Assembly: GCF_947496195.1 (NCBI RefSeq)
Contig: NZ_CANMBY010000001.1
Location: 1,054,001 to 1,118,000 of the forward strand
Direction: 5' to 3'
DNA: 64,000 bases
From: an uncultured Polaribacter sp.
Lineage (GTDB): Bacteria; Bacteroidota; Bacteroidia; Flavobacteriales; Flavobacteriaceae
Under the pieces are notes generated by a model. That model did no database searches. It was not told the DNA's origin and saw only the letters and a program-made list of their open reading frames with translations. The number at the start of each line of letters is the position of its first letter. The first letter of the stretch is position 1. The translations under genes and the position numbers were made by a program. Of this stretch, positions 1 through 8,338 are shown piece by piece.

Positions 1-1461
1 TATTTTAGAACACACCTTCAAAAAATAATGCGTAATTGGGTAGAGAAAAATCCAAAACCAAATGGTGAGGAATACGATATTTTTAAAGATGGTTTAAAAA
101 TTTATGTGACTATAGATTCTAGAATGCAACAATATGCAGAAGAAGCTGTAAAAGAACATATGGCTAATTTGCAAACCTATTTTTTTAGAGAACAAAAGAA
201 AAATAGAACAGCACCTTTTTATGACATTGAAAGAGATCAAATAAGAGGAATATTAACCAGAGCTAAAAAGAATTCAGAACGTTACAAAAGACTAAAAATA
301 GCTGGTGTTTCTTCTAAAAGAATAGACAGTATTTTTAATGCTAAGACTAAAATGAATGTCTTCTCTTGGAGAGGTAATATAGATACAATTATGTCTCCAA
401 TGGATTCTATAAAGTATTACAAGCACTTTTTAAGATCAGGTTTAGTTTCTATAGAGCCACAAACAGGTTATATAAAAGCTTGGGTTGGTGGTATAGATAA
501 TAAACATTTTAAATATGATGCTGTAGCTCAACAAAAAAGACAAGTTGGTTCAACATTTAAGCCATTTGTATATGCAACAGCTATAGATCAATTAAGAAAA
601 TCACCTTGTGATATGTTGCCAAATACACCTTATACAATACCTAAAGGTAAATATGGTATACCAGAAGAATGGACACCAAGAAACTCTCAAGAAAAGTATG
701 GAGGAATGATGACTTTAAAAGATGCATTAGCAACTTCAACAAATGTGGTAACAGCTAATTTAATAGATCAGGTAGCTCCAGAAAATGTAGTTCGTTTAGC
801 AAAATCTGCTGGAATCGAAACTGAAATTCAAGCAAACCCTTCTATAGCATTAGGTGCAGTAGATCTATCATTGTTAGAAATGACAAGTGCCTACAGCACA
901 TTTGCTAATAAAGGTTTACGAGTAAAACCAATGATTATTACAAGAATAGAAGATAAAAACGGAACAGTTTTAAAAGACTTTATTCCTAAAACAAAAGAGG
1001 TAATTAGTGAAGAATCTGCATATGTAATTTTAAAGTTATTAGAAGGTGTAGCAGATTCTGGTTCAGGTATTCGTTTACGATCTTCATATACTAGTTCTGG
1101 TAAAGCTTCAACAGGTTTTCCTTATAAGTTTACAAATGCTATTGCTGGTAAAACAGGTACTACACAAAATCAATCAGATGGTTGGTTTATGGGTATTGTA
1201 CCTAATTTAGTTACAGGTGTTTGGACAGGTGGTGAGGATAGATCTACTCATTTTGCTGGCATTACTTATGGTCAAGGCGCAAATATGTCTTTGCCTTCTT
1301 GGGCTATCTTTATGCGAAAATGTTATGAGGATAAGTCATTAAATGTGAGTAAAGAAGATTTTGAGAAACCAGAAAACTTAACCATAAAAGTTGACTGTGA
1401 TGAGGTTATAGATGAAGATAAAAAAGTAATACCAAAGAAAAATACTGATACAGATTTTTAA
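1..1461 (+). CDS. Penicillin-binding protein 1A-type, C-terminal part (5' end outside window)
   Basis: This is the transpeptidase half of a class A penicillin-binding protein, which cross-links peptidoglycan in the periplasm. The frame is open from base 1, so the ATG at 28 is internal and the true start and the glycosyltransferase (GT51) domain lie upstream of the window. The three penicillin-binding active-site motifs are present: SxxK as STFK at 550-561 (catalytic Ser), SxN as STN at 736-744 and KTG at 1150-1158, the last followed by TT. The segment before the SxxK motif has the SGLVSIEPQTG linker typical of PBP1A proteins. The C-terminus ends in a short Asp/Lys-rich tail. scoA follows after 9 bases, so the two may share a transcript. 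The assignment to class A (GT51 plus transpeptidase) rather than PBP2/3 rests on the sequence around the transpeptidase motifs, because the glycosyltransferase itself cannot be seen. Confidence 0.93.
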   Translation, partial: YFRTHLQKIMRNWVEKNPKPNGEEYDIFKDGLKIYVTIDSRMQQYAEEAVKEHMANLQTYFFREQKKNRTAPFYDIERDQIRGILTRAKKNSERYKRLKIAGVSSKRIDSIFNAKTKMNVFSWRGNIDTIMSPMDSIKYYKHFLRSGLVSIEPQTGYIKAWVGGIDNKHFKYDAVAQQKRQVGSTFKPFVYATAIDQLRKSPCDMLPNTPYTIPKGKYGIPEEWTPRNSQEKYGGMMTLKDALATSTNVVTANLIDQVAPENVVRLAKSAGIETEIQANPSIALGAVDLSLLEMTSAYSTFANKGLRVKPMIITRIEDKNGTVLKDFIPKTKEVISEESAYVILKLLEGVADSGSGIRLRSSYTSSGKASTGFPYKFTNAIAGKTGTTQNQSDGWFMGIVPNLVTGVWTGGEDRSTHFAGITYGQGANMSLPSWAIFMRKCYEDKSLNVSKEDFEKPENLTIKVDCDEVIDEDKKVIPKKNTDTDF

Positions 1462-1470
1462 TAAAGCACA

Positions 1471-2172
1471 ATGATAAATAAGAAAGTTAATAATGTAGAA
1501 GAAGCTTTAAATGGCGTAAAAGACGGAATGACTTTTATGTTAGGAGGCTTTGGTTTATGTGGTATTCCTGAAAATGCAATATCAGAATTAGTTAAGTTAA
1601 ATGTACGAGATGTGACCTGTATATCTAATAATGCAGGCGTAGATGATTTTGGTTTAGGTTTACTTTTACAAAATAAACAAATCAAAAAAATGATTTCTTC
1701 TTATGTAGGTGAAAATGATGAATTCGAACGTCAAATGCTTTCTGGAGAATTAGAAGTAGAATTAACGCCACAAGGTACATTAGCAGAAAAATGTAGAGCA
1801 GCGCAAGCTGGTTTCCCTGCCTTTTACACACCTGCAGGTTTTGGAACAGAAGTAGCAGAAGGTAAAGAAACTAGAGATTTTGATGGTAAAATGTATGTTT
1901 TAGAACCTGCTTTTAAAGCAGATTTTGCTTTTGTTAAAGCTTGGAAAGGTGATGCTGCAGGAAACTTAGTGTTTAAAGGAACTGCAAGAAATTTTAATGC
2001 TAATATGTGTGGAGCTGCAAAAATTACAGTTGCAGAAGTAGAAGAGTTAGTTCCTGTTGGTGAATTAGATCCAAATCAAATTCATATTCCAGGAATTTTT
2101 GTTCAAAGAATTTTTCAAGGTAAAAACTATGAGAAAAGAATAGAACAAAGAACAGTAAGACAAAAAAATTAG
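1471..2172 (+). CDS. scoA: 3-oxoacid CoA-transferase subunit A
   Basis: Alpha subunit (233 aa) of a succinyl-CoA:3-ketoacid CoA-transferase (SCOT family), which moves CoA between succinyl-CoA and acetoacetate in ketone body and amino acid breakdown in the cytoplasm. The glycine-rich family signature [10 protein letters not shown] lies at residues 24-33, and the length is normal for an A subunit. Subunit B begins 2 bases after the stop, as expected for a heterodimer encoded by adjacent genes. The exact acyl substrate cannot be read from sequence. Other CoA-transferases of this family use related 3-oxoacids, but the A/B arrangement and motif favour SCOT. Confidence 0.93.
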   Translation: MINKKVNNVEEALNGVKDGMTFMLGGFGLCGIPENAISELVKLNVRDVTCISNNAGVDDFGLGLLLQNKQIKKMISSYVGENDEFERQMLSGELEVELTPQGTLAEKCRAAQAGFPAFYTPAGFGTEVAEGKETRDFDGKMYVLEPAFKADFAFVKAWKGDAAGNLVFKGTARNFNANMCGAAKITVAEVEELVPVGELDPNQIHIPGIFVQRIFQGKNYEKRIEQRTVRQKN

Positions 2173-2174
2173 GT

Positions 2175-2831
2175 ATGGCTTTAGATAAAAACGGAATTGC
2201 AAAACGTATTGCTAAAGAAGTAAAAAATGGTTACTACGTAAATTTAGGAATTGGTATTCCTACTTTAGTAGCTAATTTTGTTAGAGATGATATAGAAGTT
2301 GAGTTTCAAAGTGAAAACGGAGTTTTAGGAATGGGACCTTTTCCTTTTGATGGAGAAGAAGATGCAGATATTATTAATGCTGGTAAACAGACAATAACTA
2401 CAATGCCTGGTGCTAGTTTTTTTGATTCAGCAACAAGTTTTTCTATGATTCGTGGTAAGCATGTACACCTAACTATTTTAGGAGCTATGGAAGTTGCAGA
2501 AAATGGTGATATTGCCAACTGGAAAATTCCTGGTAAAATGGTAAAAGGTATGGGTGGTGCAATGGATTTAGTAGCTTCTGCAGATAATATAATCGTTGCT
2601 ATGATGCACACCAATAAAAGAGGCGAAAGCAAACTATTAAAAAAATGTTCTTTGCCTTTAACTGGTGTAGGTTGTGTTACTAAAGTGGTCACAAACTTAG
2701 CAGTTTTAGAAATAAAAGAGAATGCTTTTCATCTTTTAGAAAGAGCTCCTGGAGTTTCTGTAGAAGAAATTAAAAATGCAACAGAAGGCACATTAATTGT
2801 TAATGGAGAAATCCCAGAAATGAAAATATAA
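2175..2831 (+). CDS. scoB: 3-oxoacid CoA-transferase subunit B
   Basis: Beta subunit (218 aa) of the same CoA-transferase. It carries the SENG signature with Glu47, the residue that in this family forms the covalent glutamyl-CoA intermediate, followed by a glycine-rich GVLGMGPFP loop. The N-terminal part has the GYYVNLGIGIPT motif typical of B subunits. The ATG is 2 bases after scoA's stop and the next small gene begins on the base after the scoB stop, so the genes are almost certainly co-transcribed and translationally coupled. Function is inferred from family knowledge. Confidence 0.94.
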   Translation: MALDKNGIAKRIAKEVKNGYYVNLGIGIPTLVANFVRDDIEVEFQSENGVLGMGPFPFDGEEDADIINAGKQTITTMPGASFFDSATSFSMIRGKHVHLTILGAMEVAENGDIANWKIPGKMVKGMGGAMDLVASADNIIVAMMHTNKRGESKLLKKCSLPLTGVGCVTKVVTNLAVLEIKENAFHLLERAPGVSVEEIKNATEGTLIVNGEIPEMKI

Positions 2832-3056
2832 ATGAATAAAATCGCACAATATCCTAGATTAGTTTTTGTATTTTTTTTTGTTTTCATTTACCTTATTACT
2901 TATTTGTCAGGAATTGAAAACGCCATGTTAAGAACTGTTTTTTCAATAACCTTAGCTTTTGTAATTTCTCCAAGAAGAAAAAAATTAAAAACTCAAACAG
3001 GAGAAAAAACTCAAGTTACTTGGATTTTTCTTAAAAAACCTATCATTTTAGAGTAA
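2832..3056 (+). CDS. Small membrane protein of unknown function (74 aa)
   Basis: A 74-residue protein with two hydrophobic segments, about residues 10-25 and 32-46, followed by a strongly basic stretch (RRKK) and a polar C-terminus. This predicts a two-span inner membrane hairpin. I do not recognise a family. Support for a real gene is positional: the ATG is the base after the scoB stop and its own stop is directly followed by the exonuclease III ATG, so it fills the interval exactly, in phase, with no spare bases. It may couple translation between the two neighbours. A role in RNA or DNA metabolism cannot be inferred from adjacency alone. Confidence 0.7.
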   Translation: MNKIAQYPRLVFVFFFVFIYLITYLSGIENAMLRTVFSITLAFVISPRRKKLKTQTGEKTQVTWIFLKKPIILE

Positions 3057-3818
3057 ATGAAAATTATATCTTACAATGTAAACGGAATTAGAGCTGCCTT
3101 AAAAAAAGGTTTTTTAGATTGGTTACAAGCAGCAAACCCTGATGTAATTTGCATACAAGAAACCAAAGCACATAAAGAACAAATTGATGTTTCAGAAATA
3201 GAAAATGCTGGCTATCCTTATCATTACTGGTTTTCTGCACAAAAAAAAGGATATTCTTCTGTAGCTATATTTTGTAAAGAAAAACCAAACCATATAGAAT
3301 ATGGAACTGGAATCGAAACTATGGATTTTGAAGGTAGAAATTTGCGAGTAGATTTTGATGAGGTGTCTATTATGAGTTTGTATTTACCTTCTGGGACAAA
3401 TATAGATCGATTAAATTTTAAGTTGACGTATATGGATGAATTTCAAGCGTATATCAATCAACTTAAACAAGAAATGCCTAACCTTGTTATCTGTGGAGAT
3501 TATAATATTTGTCATGAAGAAATAGATATTCATAATCCTAAAATGAAAGGAGTTTCTGGTTTTTTACCAGAAGAAAGACAATGGATAGGTTCTTTTATAG
3601 ATAGTGGTTTTATAGATAGCTATCGATATTTAAATCAAGGTGTTCAAGAGTTTTCTTGGTGGAGTTATAGAGCCAATGCTAGAGCAAATAATAAAGGTTG
3701 GAGGTTAGATTATGCAATGGTTTCTGAACCTCTTAAAGATAAAATAGCTAGAGCTTATATTTTAACTGAAGCCAAACATTCAGATCATTGTCCAATAGCA
3801 TTGGAATTAGATATTTAA
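3057..3818 (+). CDS. xth: Exodeoxyribonuclease III
   Basis: A 253-residue member of the exonuclease III / AP endonuclease family, which nicks DNA at abasic sites and removes 3' blocks in base excision repair. The metal-binding Glu is at 35 in IQETKA, the catalytic GDYN (Asp148, Asn150) is in place, and the C-terminus has RLDYAMVSE and HSDHCPI, carrying the Asp-His pair of the active site. The length is typical of bacterial enzymes of this family. The start abuts the preceding small gene. There is no sign of truncation. Confidence 0.96.
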   Translation: MKIISYNVNGIRAALKKGFLDWLQAANPDVICIQETKAHKEQIDVSEIENAGYPYHYWFSAQKKGYSSVAIFCKEKPNHIEYGTGIETMDFEGRNLRVDFDEVSIMSLYLPSGTNIDRLNFKLTYMDEFQAYINQLKQEMPNLVICGDYNICHEEIDIHNPKMKGVSGFLPEERQWIGSFIDSGFIDSYRYLNQGVQEFSWWSYRANARANNKGWRLDYAMVSEPLKDKIARAYILTEAKHSDHCPIALELDI

Positions 3819-3821
3819 ATT

Positions 3822-4067
3822 ATGAAAATAAAACAATTATTATTACTGGTATTTATTTTTTTTTCATTTAAAGCATTTGCACACACAGAAGTCCAGAATA
3901 CAGTGTATAAAAATGGTATTGGTTTAGGAAGTGTTATTGCTGTGGTTATTTCCTGGGGAAGAAACAAATCAATTTTATATGCAATTATACATGGAATTTT
4001 CAGTTGGTTTTATGTAATTTATTACTATTTAAAATTAAGACATAAAGAAATCAACCAAAAATGGTAA
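3822..4067 (+). CDS. Small membrane protein of unknown function (81 aa)
   Basis: An 81-residue protein with an N-terminal hydrophobic segment that looks like a signal peptide (cleavage probably near FAHTEV) and a second hydrophobic region around residues 33-66 rich in Ile, Tyr and Trp. It starts 3 bases after exonuclease III and its last 7 bases overlap the start of the transglycosylase gene, so it belongs to the same operon. I recognise no family. It may be a small envelope protein working with the adjacent cell-wall enzyme, but that is only a guess from context. Confidence 0.68.
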   Translation: MKIKQLLLLVFIFFSFKAFAHTEVQNTVYKNGIGLGSVIAVVISWGRNKSILYAIIHGIFSWFYVIYYYLKLRHKEINQKW

Positions 4068-5593
4068 AACATATAATTCTACTCTTTTTTATTATTCCTT
4101 CAATTTTTTCTCAAACGAAAAAAGATACACTAATCATCCCTAAAAAAGACACTTTATTTATTGCAAAAGACACTATAAAACAACCTGTTGATTCTGCTTT
4201 TTTTACAGATAAAGACTTAAAAGTAATAGATAGTTTATTGGTTGATGAAAAATTTAGTTCAGCATTATTAGATACTTTAGAGTATGTTATAGATGATAAA
4301 GATATTATAGGTAATACTAATTTGGTATTAACTACAGATTTATTAAAACAGCGACTATCTGTTTTAAATGATAACACTCCTTTTAACTTAGCATACAATC
4401 CTGCATTAGAAAAAGTAATTAATAGCTATTTAAAATATAGAAGAAAGTATTATCCAGCATTAATGGCTAAGGCTAAGTATTATTTTCCAATGTTCGAGCA
4501 ATATCTAGATCAATATGATATTCCTTTAGAAATGAAATACCTTGCCATTGTAGAATCTGCTTTAAAACCAAGAGCAAGATCTAGAGTTGGTGCATCTGGT
4601 ATGTGGCAATTTATGTATGGTACAGGAAAACAATTTGATTTAAAAGTAAGTTCTTACGTAGATGAAAGATACGATCCTGTAAAATCTACAATAGCTGCTT
4701 GTAAATATTTAAGTCAATTGTATAAAATTTTTGGAGATTGGGATTTGGCTTTAGCAGCTTATAACTCTGGTCCTGGTAATGTTACTAAAGCTATAAAAAG
4801 ATCTGGAGGTTACAAAAACTATTGGAATATTCGCCCTTTTTTACCAAGAGAAACTGCTGGTTATGTGCCTGCTTTTTATGCAACAATGTACATTTTTGAA
4901 TATTCAGAGGAGCATAAAATTTATTCAGATTTACCAAAATTTTTCGATTTCCAGACAGATACGATTCAAGTTAAAAGAACCATTTCTTTTGATCAAATAT
5001 CAGAAATCATAAATGTTGATGAAGAGGTTTTAACATTTTTAAATCCTTCTTATAAATTAGATATTATACCTTTTATAAAAGACAGAAAATACGCCTTAAG
5101 ATTACCCACCAGTAAAGTTATTGAGTTTTTAAATAAGGAGAAAGAATTATATGCTTTAGCAGAAGCAGATGATGCCAAAAGAGAAAAACCTTTGCCTAAA
5201 TATTTTGAAATGGACAAACGCGTTCGTTACAAAGTAAGAAGTGGAGATTATTTAGGTAAAATTGCAAATAAATATGGAGTTAGAGTAAGTGACATAAAAA
5301 GATGGAATCGCTTAAAAACAAGTAGTTTAAAAATAGGTCAACGATTGTATATTTATCCTAAAAGAATACCAAGAGATATTGCAAAACCTAAGGCTAAGAA
5401 AGACAATATTGTTAGCAGCAGCAAAAAGAAATCTGGAAAATATGATGTTTATATTGTAAAGGAAGGAGACTCACTTTGGACCATTGCACAAAAATTTAAA
5501 GGAATTTCTGTTGATGATATTAAAAAATGGAACAATATTTGGAGTGCTAAAGGTTTAAAACCTGGAACTAAACTTAAAATTTATAAAAGTTAA
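4061..5593 (+). CDS. Lytic transglycosylase with LysM repeats (MltD-like)
   Basis: A 510-residue secreted murein-degrading enzyme. After a signal peptide (about residues 1-18) and a Lys/Asp-rich linker comes an SLT domain (about 130-290) with the catalytic Glu at residue 165 in the motif IVES, then SGMWQFM and AAYNSGPGNV, which are hallmarks of family 1 transglycosylases. Two LysM peptidoglycan-binding modules follow, near residues 385-430 and 455-509. This order (signal, SLT, LysM x2) matches MltD. The enzyme cleaves the MurNAc-GlcNAc bond to give anhydro ends. It overlaps the preceding small membrane gene by 7 bases and precedes a lipoprotein by 4, within one operon. Confidence 0.94.
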   Translation: MVKHIILLFFIIPSIFSQTKKDTLIIPKKDTLFIAKDTIKQPVDSAFFTDKDLKVIDSLLVDEKFSSALLDTLEYVIDDKDIIGNTNLVLTTDLLKQRLSVLNDNTPFNLAYNPALEKVINSYLKYRRKYYPALMAKAKYYFPMFEQYLDQYDIPLEMKYLAIVESALKPRARSRVGASGMWQFMYGTGKQFDLKVSSYVDERYDPVKSTIAACKYLSQLYKIFGDWDLALAAYNSGPGNVTKAIKRSGGYKNYWNIRPFLPRETAGYVPAFYATMYIFEYSEEHKIYSDLPKFFDFQTDTIQVKRTISFDQISEIINVDEEVLTFLNPSYKLDIIPFIKDRKYALRLPTSKVIEFLNKEKELYALAEADDAKREKPLPKYFEMDKRVRYKVRSGDYLGKIANKYGVRVSDIKRWNRLKTSSLKIGQRLYIYPKRIPRDIAKPKAKKDNIVSSSKKKSGKYDVYIVKEGDSLWTIAQKFKGISVDDIKKWNNIWSAKGLKPGTKLKIYKS

Positions 5594-5597
5594 CCTC

Positions 5598-6578
5598 ATG
5601 AAAAAAATTATACTAGTATTTTTTGTTACAGTTTTATTAATTTCTTGTGTTGGAAATGACAAAATGATTCTTAGAGACTCTATTGGAAAAATTAATAAAG
5701 TAATGGTTGTTGCTAAAATTAGTGATTGGACAGGTGATGTTGGTCAAGAAATTAGAAACAGCTTTGGAGAGCTTCAAGTTGGTTTGCCTCAACCAGAACC
5801 AATTTTATCTGTATCTCAAGTTGCACCTAATGGTTTTAGCTCTATGATGAAATCTAGTAGAAATATACTAATGGTTTTAGAAGGTGAACAAGAAGGGATT
5901 TCTGTTAAGAAAAATGTGTATGCACAACCACAAACTATTGTATATCTACAAGCAAAAAATGACGAAGCAATTATTAATATTTTCAACAAAAATAAAGAGA
6001 AAATAAAGAGAATATTTTTAGATTCAGATATAGCTTTTACTCAAAGTATTTTTGCAAAAAATAAATTAGATGATTCTAAATATAAAACACTACAAAATTT
6101 AGGTATTTCATTAACCATACCAAATAAGTTTAATACAGTAGATGATACAGGAGATTTTTTATGGCTTAGAAATCACTTAACAAGTGGTATTGCAAAATCT
6201 GGAAGTAACAATATTTTGGTATATTCTTTGCCTTTAGAAGATGGATTACAAGTTGCAGATAGTATTGTTGTAAATAGGAATAAAATTGGTAAAAAATACA
6301 TTCCCGGTTATAAAGAAGGTATGTATATGATTACAGAAGAGGCTTATACACCTTTTACTTTTGATGCTGTTGTTGATGGTAAAAAAGCCTATGAAACTCG
6401 TGGAAAATGGGAGGTAAAAGGCGATTTTATGGCTGGACCTTTTGTTAACTATACTGTTTTTGATGAAGAAAAAAATAGACTAATAGTTGTAGAAGGTTTT
6501 ACTTATGCACCTTCTGTAAGTAAAAGGGCTTTTCTTTTTGAGCTAGAAGCTATAGCAAAGTCTTTAAAAATAAAATAA
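5598..6578 (+). CDS. DUF4837 family lipoprotein
   Basis: A 326-residue lipoprotein. The N-terminus has a hydrophobic signal ending in a lipobox with Cys17 (LISC), so it should be lipid-anchored in the envelope. The body resembles the Bacteroidota-specific DUF4837 family as I remember it (the stretch around DWTGDVGQEIRNSFGE near residue 45 is characteristic). Its function is unknown. It is the last gene of the + strand block that begins upstream of the window and is followed by a clear terminator. Its steady association with the transglycosylase suggests an envelope role, which is inference only. Confidence 0.85.
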   Translation: MKKIILVFFVTVLLISCVGNDKMILRDSIGKINKVMVVAKISDWTGDVGQEIRNSFGELQVGLPQPEPILSVSQVAPNGFSSMMKSSRNILMVLEGEQEGISVKKNVYAQPQTIVYLQAKNDEAIINIFNKNKEKIKRIFLDSDIAFTQSIFAKNKLDDSKYKTLQNLGISLTIPNKFNTVDDTGDFLWLRNHLTSGIAKSGSNNILVYSLPLEDGLQVADSIVVNRNKIGKKYIPGYKEGMYMITEEAYTPFTFDAVVDGKKAYETRGKWEVKGDFMAGPFVNYTVFDEEKNRLIVVEGFTYAPSVSKRAFLFELEAIAKSLKIK

Positions 6579-6599
6579 AAAACATCAAAATAATATTAA

Positions 6600-6631
6600 A
6601 AGTCTGAGTATTAAAAGCTCAGACTTTTTTT
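6600..6631 (+). terminator. Rho-independent terminator after the DUF4837 gene
   Basis: A 9-bp perfect stem, AAGTCTGAG (6600-6608) pairing with CTCAGACTT (6618-6626), has a 9-base loop and runs into a T tract on the + strand. It closes the operon that starts before the window. Confidence 0.9.
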
Positions 6632-6660
6632 ATGTTATAAATTTCATGAATTTATTTTCA

Positions 6661-6668
6661 TATATTTG
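6661..6668 (+). promoter_or_regulatory. Probable promoter -7 element for the DUF1761 gene
   Basis: TATATTTG is an exact match to the Bacteroidota -7 consensus TAnnTTTG, 26 bases before the ATG at 6695 and just after the upstream terminator. A clear -33 TTG is not visible. Confidence 0.5.
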
Positions 6669-6694
6669 AGTATCAATCAATAAACTTTTTTATT

Positions 6695-7192
6695 ATGGAA
6701 ATGAATATTTACATTCTCTTTATTGCAGCAATTGTACCTATGTTAATAGGTTTTGTCTGGTATGGTCCTTTATTTGGCAATGCTTGGATGAATGAAATGG
6801 GTTTTACAAAAGAATCCTTAGAAGGAACTAATATGGCTAAGGTTTTTATTTTAAGCTATATTTTTAGTCTTTTATTGGCCTTCTTTTTACAGTTCATTGT
6901 AATCCATCAAATGGGTGTTTTTCAAACACTAATTAATGAACCTGGGTTTAATGAAGAGACAGGGACAGCTTTTGCTTATTTTCAAGATTTTATTGCTGCT
7001 TATGGAGATCGATTTAGAACATTTCAACATGGAGTTATTCATGGTGTTATGTCTGGGTTATTTTTTGTTTTACCAATCTTGTCAATTATAGCAATGTTTG
7101 AAAGAAAATCTTTTAAATATATAGCAATTAATGCTGGTTATTGGATAGTAACTCTAGCAATCATGGGAGGCATTATTTGTCAATGGTTATAA
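6695..7192 (+). CDS. DUF1761 family membrane protein
   Basis: A 165-residue integral membrane protein with about four hydrophobic segments (near 6-25, 48-70, 112-132 and 143-162). The N-terminal VPMLIGFVWYGPLFGNAWM matches the DUF1761 family from memory, whose members are small inner membrane proteins of unknown function. It stands alone between two terminators with its own probable promoter, so it is a single-gene transcript. Confidence 0.85.
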   Translation: MEMNIYILFIAAIVPMLIGFVWYGPLFGNAWMNEMGFTKESLEGTNMAKVFILSYIFSLLLAFFLQFIVIHQMGVFQTLINEPGFNEETGTAFAYFQDFIAAYGDRFRTFQHGVIHGVMSGLFFVLPILSIIAMFERKSFKYIAINAGYWIVTLAIMGGIICQWL

Positions 7193-7212
7193 AAACCAAC
7201 TATAACAATAAT

Positions 7213-7242
7213 AAAAAAGCTTCACATTTGTGAAGCTTTTTT
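7213..7242. terminator. Bidirectional terminator between the DUF1761 gene and trpS
   Basis: AAAAAAGCTTCACA (7213-7226) is perfectly complementary to TGTGAAGCTTTTTT (7229-7242). The GC-containing stem is flanked by an A tract on one side and a T tract on the other, so it can stop transcripts from both convergent genes. Confidence 0.88.
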
Positions 7243-7247
7243 ATTTA

Positions 7248-8216
7248 TTAATACCCTATTTTTTGTCTTACTTTTTGCAGCACATCATTAGCAACTTTAC
7301 TTGCTTTTTCTGCTCCAATTGCAAGTGCTTCATCAATTTCATGTTTATTTTCCATGTAATGATGATACTTAGCTCTTACTTCAGAAAATTTATCAATAAT
7401 CAATTCGTATAAAGCTTGCTTTGCATGTCCATATCCATAATTTCCACCTTCATAATTTGCACGCATCTCAACAATCTGTTCATCAGAAGCTAATAATTTA
7501 TATAAAGCAAAAACATTATCTGTATCAGGATTTTTAGGTTCTTCTAAAGGAGTACTATCTGTTTTAATACTCATTATTTGCTTTCTTAATTTTTTATCTG
7601 CTAAAAAAATATTAATGATATTGTCTCTAGACTTACTCATCTTTTCTCCATCAATACCAGGAACTAATTTAGTATGTTCTTGAATTTTTGCTTGTGGAGC
7701 AATAAGTGTATCACCCACTATATTATTAAATCTATTGGCAACATCTCTTGTCATTTCTAAATGCTGTAATTGATCTTTACCTACTGGTACAATCTCAGCA
7801 TCATACAATAAAATATCTGCTGCCATTAACATTGGGTAAGTAAATAAACCAGAATTTACATCTGCTAATCTATCTGCTTTATCTTTAAAACTATGTGCTA
7901 AAGTTAATCGTTGATAAGGAAAAAAACAGCTTAAATACCAAGACAATTCTGTAACTTGAGGTATATCACTTTGCTTATAAAAAACAGTTTTATTGATGTC
8001 TAAACCACAAGCAAGCCAAGTTGCAGCAGTACTGTAAGTGTTTTCTCTTAAGACATCTCCATCTTTAATTTGTGTTAAAGAATGCATGTCTGCAATAAAT
8101 AAAAAAGATTCATTTTTAGGATCATTTGCCATTTCTATTGCTGGTAAAATGGCTCCTAATAAATTTCCTAAATGGGGTGTTCCAGTACTTTGTACACCTG
8201 TTAAAATTCTTGACAT
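7248..8216 (-). CDS. trpS: Tryptophanyl-tRNA synthetase
   Basis: A 322-residue class I aminoacyl-tRNA synthetase that charges tRNA-Trp. The HIGH-type motif is PHLGN at residues 14-18 and the KMSKS loop is at 192-196 (GEKMSKSRDN). GVQSTGTPHLGNLLGAI at the N-terminus is specific to bacterial TrpRS. The length is normal. It is transcribed alone on the - strand from a likely promoter near 8276-8310 and ends at the shared bidirectional terminator. Confidence 0.97.
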   Translation of the reverse strand: MSRILTGVQSTGTPHLGNLLGAILPAIEMANDPKNESFLFIADMHSLTQIKDGDVLRENTYSTAATWLACGLDINKTVFYKQSDIPQVTELSWYLSCFFPYQRLTLAHSFKDKADRLADVNSGLFTYPMLMAADILLYDAEIVPVGKDQLQHLEMTRDVANRFNNIVGDTLIAPQAKIQEHTKLVPGIDGEKMSKSRDNIINIFLADKKLRKQIMSIKTDSTPLEEPKNPDTDNVFALYKLLASDEQIVEMRANYEGGNYGYGHAKQALYELIIDKFSEVRAKYHHYMENKHEIDEALAIGAEKASKVANDVLQKVRQKIGY

Positions 8217-8275
8217 TAATTTTTTATTTTATCTATTTTTACAAGAGTGAGATTGATGAAAAATCTCTAAAAGCA

Positions 8276-8310
8276 CAAAAATAAGGTTTTGTATATGAAA
8301 ATCCATCAAA
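8276..8310 (-). promoter_or_regulatory. Probable trpS promoter
   Basis: Read on the - strand, TTTG (8307-8310) is followed after 23 bases by TATTTTTG (8276-8283). This matches the Bacteroidota TTTG/TAnnTTTG promoter in sequence and lies at the long end of normal spacing. It would give a leader of about 55 bases before the trpS ATG. Confidence 0.5.
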
Positions 8311-8324
8311 CAAAAGAATATTAG

Positions 8325-8332
8325 TATTTTTG
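8325..8332 (+). promoter_or_regulatory. Probable -7 element for the acyltransferase gene
   Basis: TATTTTTG matches TAnnTTTG exactly and ends only 6 bases before the ATG at 8339. If used, transcription would start at or next to the start codon, giving a nearly leaderless mRNA. Confidence 0.4.
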
Positions 8333-8338
8333 GTGTTT

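Noticed and set aside
28..30. ATG at 28 as the start of the penicillin-binding protein
   Set aside because: The frame is open to the window edge and the N-terminal domain is missing, so the codon is internal.
2306..2692. Long open frame on the - strand opposite scoB (about 128 codons)
   Set aside because: It lies wholly within scoB, has no family features and its composition follows from the codon use of the opposite gene.
8330..8338. TTG start three codons upstream of the acyltransferase ATG
   Set aside because: The TTG overlaps the probable -7 promoter element; the ATG at 8339 gives a normal N-terminus.
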